This document shows positions 61,241 through 64,000 of a stretch of 64,000 nt of DNA, piece after piece. Both the position numbers and the translations under genes were made by a program. Source of the DNA: Rhizobium sp. AAP43 (lineage in GTDB: Bacteria > Pseudomonadota > Alphaproteobacteria > Rhizobiales > Rhizobiaceae); the NCBI RefSeq assembly GCF_001296045.1, contig NZ_LJHS01000009.1, forward strand, positions 147,933-211,932. Reading direction: 5' to 3'. Positions within the stretch are counted from its first letter, which is position 1. Every line of letters begins with the position of its first letter. Under the pieces are notes generated by a model. The model was not told where the DNA came from and did no database searches. It saw only the letters and a list, made by a program, of their open reading frames with translations.

Positions 61241-63670
61241 ATGGAAAATTCTAAGGGCACCCTGTCCGCGATCGCCAAGATTTGGCTGTTCGTGCTCGGT
61301 GCCGTCCTCATCATCGCAGGCCTGTTCTTCGCCATTGGCGGCGGCAAGCTCGTTTCGCTCGGCGGCAGCTGGTACTTCCTCATCTCTGGTATCGCCATCA
61401 TTGTCTCCGGCTTGCTCGTCCTCCTGCGCAAGCCCTCCGGCGCCCTCCTGTTCGGCCTCGTCACCATCGCGACGATAGCCTGGGCCCTCTGGGACGCCGG
61501 CCTTGATTTCTGGCCGCTGATTTCGCGCCTCCTCGCCTTCGGCGTTGGCGCCGCCGTCATCGCCTTCACCTATCCGCTGCTGCAGAAGGCCGCCGGTCGC
61601 ACACCGGCCACCGTGCCATCCGTCGTCCTCGGCGCGGTCATCGCCCTCGTCTCGGCGGCCGGCTTTGCCGGCATGATGATCCCGCATCCGACGGTCCCCT
61701 TCTCGGGTCAGGTCGCGGACCTGAAGCCGGTCGACCCCGCAATCGAGCAGAAGAACTGGGAGCATTACGGCAACACGCCCGGCGGCTCGCGTTTCGCTGC
61801 GCTCGACCAGATCAACCGCAACAACGTCAAGGAACTGCAGGTCGCCTGGACCTACCGGACCGGTGACACCCCGATCAGCCCCGGCGGCGGCGGCGCGGAA
61901 GACCAGCAGACCCCGTTGCAGGTCGGCGACAAGGTCTTCCTCTGCACGCCCCACAACAATGTCATCGCTCTCGAAGCCGATACCGGCAAGGAAATCTGGA
62001 AGAACGAGATCAACGCCCAGTCCAAGGTCTGGATGCGGTGCCGCGGTCTTGCCTATTTCGACGCGACCCGGCCGCTGCAACAGCCGACGGCACCTGGCTC
62101 CACCCCGGTCATGGCCGCAACGGTCGCCCCCGGTGCGCTGTGCGAACGCCGCATCCTGATGAACACGATCACGGCGGAACTCATCGCGCTTGACGCCGAC
62201 ACCGGCGCCTTTTGCCCCGATTTCGGCACCAATGGCCGCGTCGACCTCAAGGTCGGCCTCGGTGAAGCGGCCGATCCGAGCTATGTTCTGACCTCGGCAC
62301 CGACACTTGCCGGCACCACTGTCGTCGTTGGCGGCCGTATTGCCGACAACGTCCAGGTCGACATGCCGGGCGGCGTCATGCGCGGCTTCGACGTCATCAC
62401 CGGCCAGCTGCGCTGGGCGTTCGACCCCGGCAATCCGGCCATCACCGCGCTGCCGCCGGAAGGCCAGACCTACACGCGTTCGACGCCGAACGTCTGGGCG
62501 GCCATGTCCTATGACGCTGCGTCCAACACCGTATACCTGCCGGTCGGCAGCCCGTCGGTCGATCTCTATGGTGCCACCCGCACCGAACTCGACCACAAAT
62601 ACGGCGCCTCGATGCTGGCGCTCGACGCCACCACCGGCCGCGAAAAATGGGTCTACCAGACGGTCCACAACGACCTCTGGGACTTCGACACCCCGATGCA
62701 GCCGTCCTTCATAGACTTCAAGAAGGCCGATGGCACTACCGTTCCGGCTCTCACCTTCGGCACCAAGGCCGGCCAGATCTGGGTGCTCGACCGCGCCACC
62801 GGCCAGCCGCTGACGGAAGTGGCCGACGTGCCGGTCAAGCCGGGCAAGATCCCGAACGAGCCCTATGCACCGACGCAGAAACTGTCGGTCGGCATGCCGC
62901 AGATCGGCGCCCAGACGCTGACCGAAAGCGACATGTGGGGTGCGACCCCCTTCGACCAGCTTTTGTGCCGCATCGCCTTCAAGGGCATGCGTTATGACGG
63001 CGTCTACACGGTGCCCGGCACGGATCTCGCGCTCAACTTCCCGGGCTCGCTCGGCGGCATGAACTGGGGCGGCTTCTCCACCGACCCGACGACGAACACC
63101 ATTTTCGTCAACGACATGCGTCTCGGCCTGTGGATCCAGATGGCGGAAGCAGCCCCGGCCACCACGGTCGCCAGCGGCTCCGAAGCGGTCAACACCGTCA
63201 TGGGCGTCGTGCCGATGAAGGGCACGCCCTATGCGGTCAACAAGAACCGCTTCCTGTCGGCGCTCGGTATTCCTTGCCAGGAACCGCCATTCGGCACGCT
63301 GACTGCAATCGACATGGACACCCAGAAGATCAAGTGGCAGGTGCCGCTCGGCACTGTCGAGGATACCGGCCCGCTCGGTATCAAGATGGGCGTTCCGATC
63401 CCGATCGGCATGCCGACCATCGGCGGCTCGCTCGCCACCCAGGGCGGCCTGGTCTTCTTCGCCGCCACCCAGGACTACTACCTGCGCGCCTTCGATTCCG
63501 CGACGGGCCAGGAAATCTGGAAGGCCCGCATGCCGGTTGGCAGCCAGGGCACCCCGATGACCTACAAGTCGCCGAAAACCGGCAAGCAGTATGTCGTCAT
63601 CTCGGCCGGCGGCGCCCGCCAGTCGCCCGACCGCGGCGACTACGTGATCGCCTATGCCCTGCCGAACTGA
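61241..63670 (+). CDS. Membrane-bound PQQ-dependent glucose dehydrogenase-type quinoprotein
   Basis: 809 residues, similar to the roughly 796 of E. coli Gcd; a GTG 9 bases upstream is an alternative start. Five hydrophobic helices (about 10-145) anchor a periplasmic beta-propeller beginning WEHYGNTPGGSRFAALDQIN (near 168). Propeller repeats are visible as ADTGKEIWKNE, DATTGREKWVYQTVHNDLWD and DSATGQEIWKAR. It oxidises glucose or a related polyol, for example quinate, and passes electrons to ubiquinone. No PQQ synthesis genes lie in the window. A strong terminator follows. Confidence 0.93.
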   Translation: MENSKGTLSAIAKIWLFVLGAVLIIAGLFFAIGGGKLVSLGGSWYFLISGIAIIVSGLLVLLRKPSGALLFGLVTIATIAWALWDAGLDFWPLISRLLAFGVGAAVIAFTYPLLQKAAGRTPATVPSVVLGAVIALVSAAGFAGMMIPHPTVPFSGQVADLKPVDPAIEQKNWEHYGNTPGGSRFAALDQINRNNVKELQVAWTYRTGDTPISPGGGGAEDQQTPLQVGDKVFLCTPHNNVIALEADTGKEIWKNEINAQSKVWMRCRGLAYFDATRPLQQPTAPGSTPVMAATVAPGALCERRILMNTITAELIALDADTGAFCPDFGTNGRVDLKVGLGEAADPSYVLTSAPTLAGTTVVVGGRIADNVQVDMPGGVMRGFDVITGQLRWAFDPGNPAITALPPEGQTYTRSTPNVWAAMSYDAASNTVYLPVGSPSVDLYGATRTELDHKYGASMLALDATTGREKWVYQTVHNDLWDFDTPMQPSFIDFKKADGTTVPALTFGTKAGQIWVLDRATGQPLTEVADVPVKPGKIPNEPYAPTQKLSVGMPQIGAQTLTESDMWGATPFDQLLCRIAFKGMRYDGVYTVPGTDLALNFPGSLGGMNWGGFSTDPTTNTIFVNDMRLGLWIQMAEAAPATTVASGSEAVNTVMGVVPMKGTPYAVNKNRFLSALGIPCQEPPFGTLTAIDMDTQKIKWQVPLGTVEDTGPLGIKMGVPIPIGMPTIGGSLATQGGLVFFAATQDYYLRAFDSATGQEIWKARMPVGSQGTPMTYKSPKTGKQYVVISAGGARQSPDRGDYVIAYALPN

Positions 63671-63695
63671 TCGGCTGGCATCGATCTGACCTTAA

Positions 63696-63727
63696 GGCCG
63701 CGGCGCGACAAACGCCGCGGCTTTTGT
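63696..63727 (+). terminator. Rho-independent terminator of the quinoprotein gene
   Basis: Perfect 9-bp stem GCCGCGGCG / CGCCGCGGC with a 7-base loop followed by TTTTG, 25 bases after the stop codon. Confidence 0.92.
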
Positions 63728-63766
63728 TTGTGAGGGAGAAGGCCCGGGAGGCCACTTGTCACAACG

Positions 63767-63888
63767 CCCTCATGCCGGGGTGCACGCGCAGAGCGCAGGC
63801 CTCGAAGCATCCAAATAATCTGTTGCAGGGCTGTCCTCGTGGCCTCGTGCTTCGAGGGGAGCTATCGCTCCCACCTCAGCATGAGGGG
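63767..63888. repeat. Palindromic intergenic element
   Basis: Ends CCCTCATGCCGGGGTGC and CCACCTCAGCATGAGGG are inverted and nearly complementary, and the interior has a second inverted pair (CCTCGAAGCA against TGCTTCGAGG). Elements with CCCTCATG...CATGAGGG ends and a TTCGAGG core are common between genes in rhizobia. It was recognised by pattern only. Confidence 0.65.
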
Positions 63889-63909
63889 GAAGCGATGGTG
63901 TTCAATCTG

Positions 63910-63999
63910 TCAAAAACCCCAAGCTTCGCCGCCGGTCGGGATCACTCCCTCCGGGTGTGCTTGAAACTTGTCTCGGACGGGGCGCCAGAAGCAGCCTGT
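63910..63999 (-). other. Possible 3' end of a gene that runs off the window
   Basis: On the minus strand the last 30 codons read FWRPVRDKFQAHPEGVIP, then TGGEAWGF and a TGA stop, and look more protein-like than the other frames. The rest would lie beyond the window, so function cannot be said. It may also be fortuitous. Confidence 0.3.
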
Positions 64000-64000
64000 C

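Noticed and set aside
60761..62668. 635-residue minus-strand frame across the start of the quinoprotein gene
   Set aside because: It is antisense to a strongly conserved propeller gene and lacks domains; a high-GC shadow frame.
1..64000. CRISPR arrays, tRNA/rRNA genes, prophage or insertion-sequence genes
   Set aside because: No regularly spaced repeats, cloverleaf, transposase or integrase motifs were found in reading the window; a profile search could still find a weak tRNA or remnant.

Overview
The window looks like a chromosomal segment of a Rhizobiaceae alphaproteobacterium (Rhizobium/Agrobacterium relatives). The basis is the high GC content, a petABC bc1 operon, rhizobial-type flagellin and chemoreceptors, the carboxyspermidine polyamine route, a long-form LeuA behind a leucine-rich leader peptide, and intergenic palindromes of the kind scattered through rhizobial genomes. 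No tRNA, rRNA, CRISPR array, prophage or insertion sequence was seen. Most of the window is housekeeping or conserved accessory DNA.

Layout. 0-6.2 kb: ychF, two overlapping MaoC-like genes with a glutathione peroxidase, then apt and the cytochrome bc1 operon (petA-petB-petC) on the minus strand. 6.4-15.7 kb: a minus-strand block with two paralogous ABC half-transporters flanking two paralogous chemoreceptors and a protein that looks like a degenerate GGDEF domain. 16-21.5 kb: trmL, an alpha/beta-hydrolase-like protein with a Pro/Ala/Glu-rich tail, a lone divergent flagellin, hemF and small proteins. 21.5-31 kb: cca, a CoA-type Nudix gene and a DUF1285 gene in one overlapping operon, divergent from a MoxR ATPase, DUF58, DUF4159 and a large membrane protein (BatA-like cluster). 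31-38 kb: small genes, including a RelE-like/HigA-like toxin-antitoxin pair, a 28-residue membrane peptide, acetyltransferases, a LuxR-type regulator divergent from a small secreted-protein operon, a glutathionyl-hydroquinone reductase, Nudix and phosphoesterase. 38-41.6 kb: leuA with a downstream hydrolase, an upstream leucine leader peptide, and a BrnT/BrnA pair whose toxin gene carries an in-frame amber codon. 41.6-50.2 kb: BenE-type transporter, diguanylate cyclase, the two carboxy(nor)spermidine genes and a large autotransporter. 50.4-57.6 kb: an ArsR-SRPBCC-GFA set, ClpP-like protease, HD-GYP protein, a rhizavidin-like avidin, and an Lrp regulator divergent from a lysine-dehydrogenase-like gene. 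57.8-64 kb: EAL phosphodiesterase, aldehyde dehydrogenase and a membrane PQQ glucose dehydrogenase.

How the parts work together. Respiration (bc1, quinoprotein glucose dehydrogenase), leucine and polyamine synthesis and haem synthesis are core functions. Four proteins belong to the cyclic-di-GMP world (an intact GGDEF, an EAL, an HD-GYP and a degenerate GGDEF), and with the polyamine genes, flagellin, chemoreceptors and autotransporter they suggest a motility/attachment theme, although they are separate transcription units.

The observations most worth following are the rhizavidin-like protein with two changed ligand positions, the leucine leader whose start codon sits where transcription should begin, the brnT amber mutation beside an intact brnA, and the degenerate GGDEF protein in the chemoreceptor block. 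Start codons were moved inward from the longest open frame wherever a ribosome site or family alignment favoured it.
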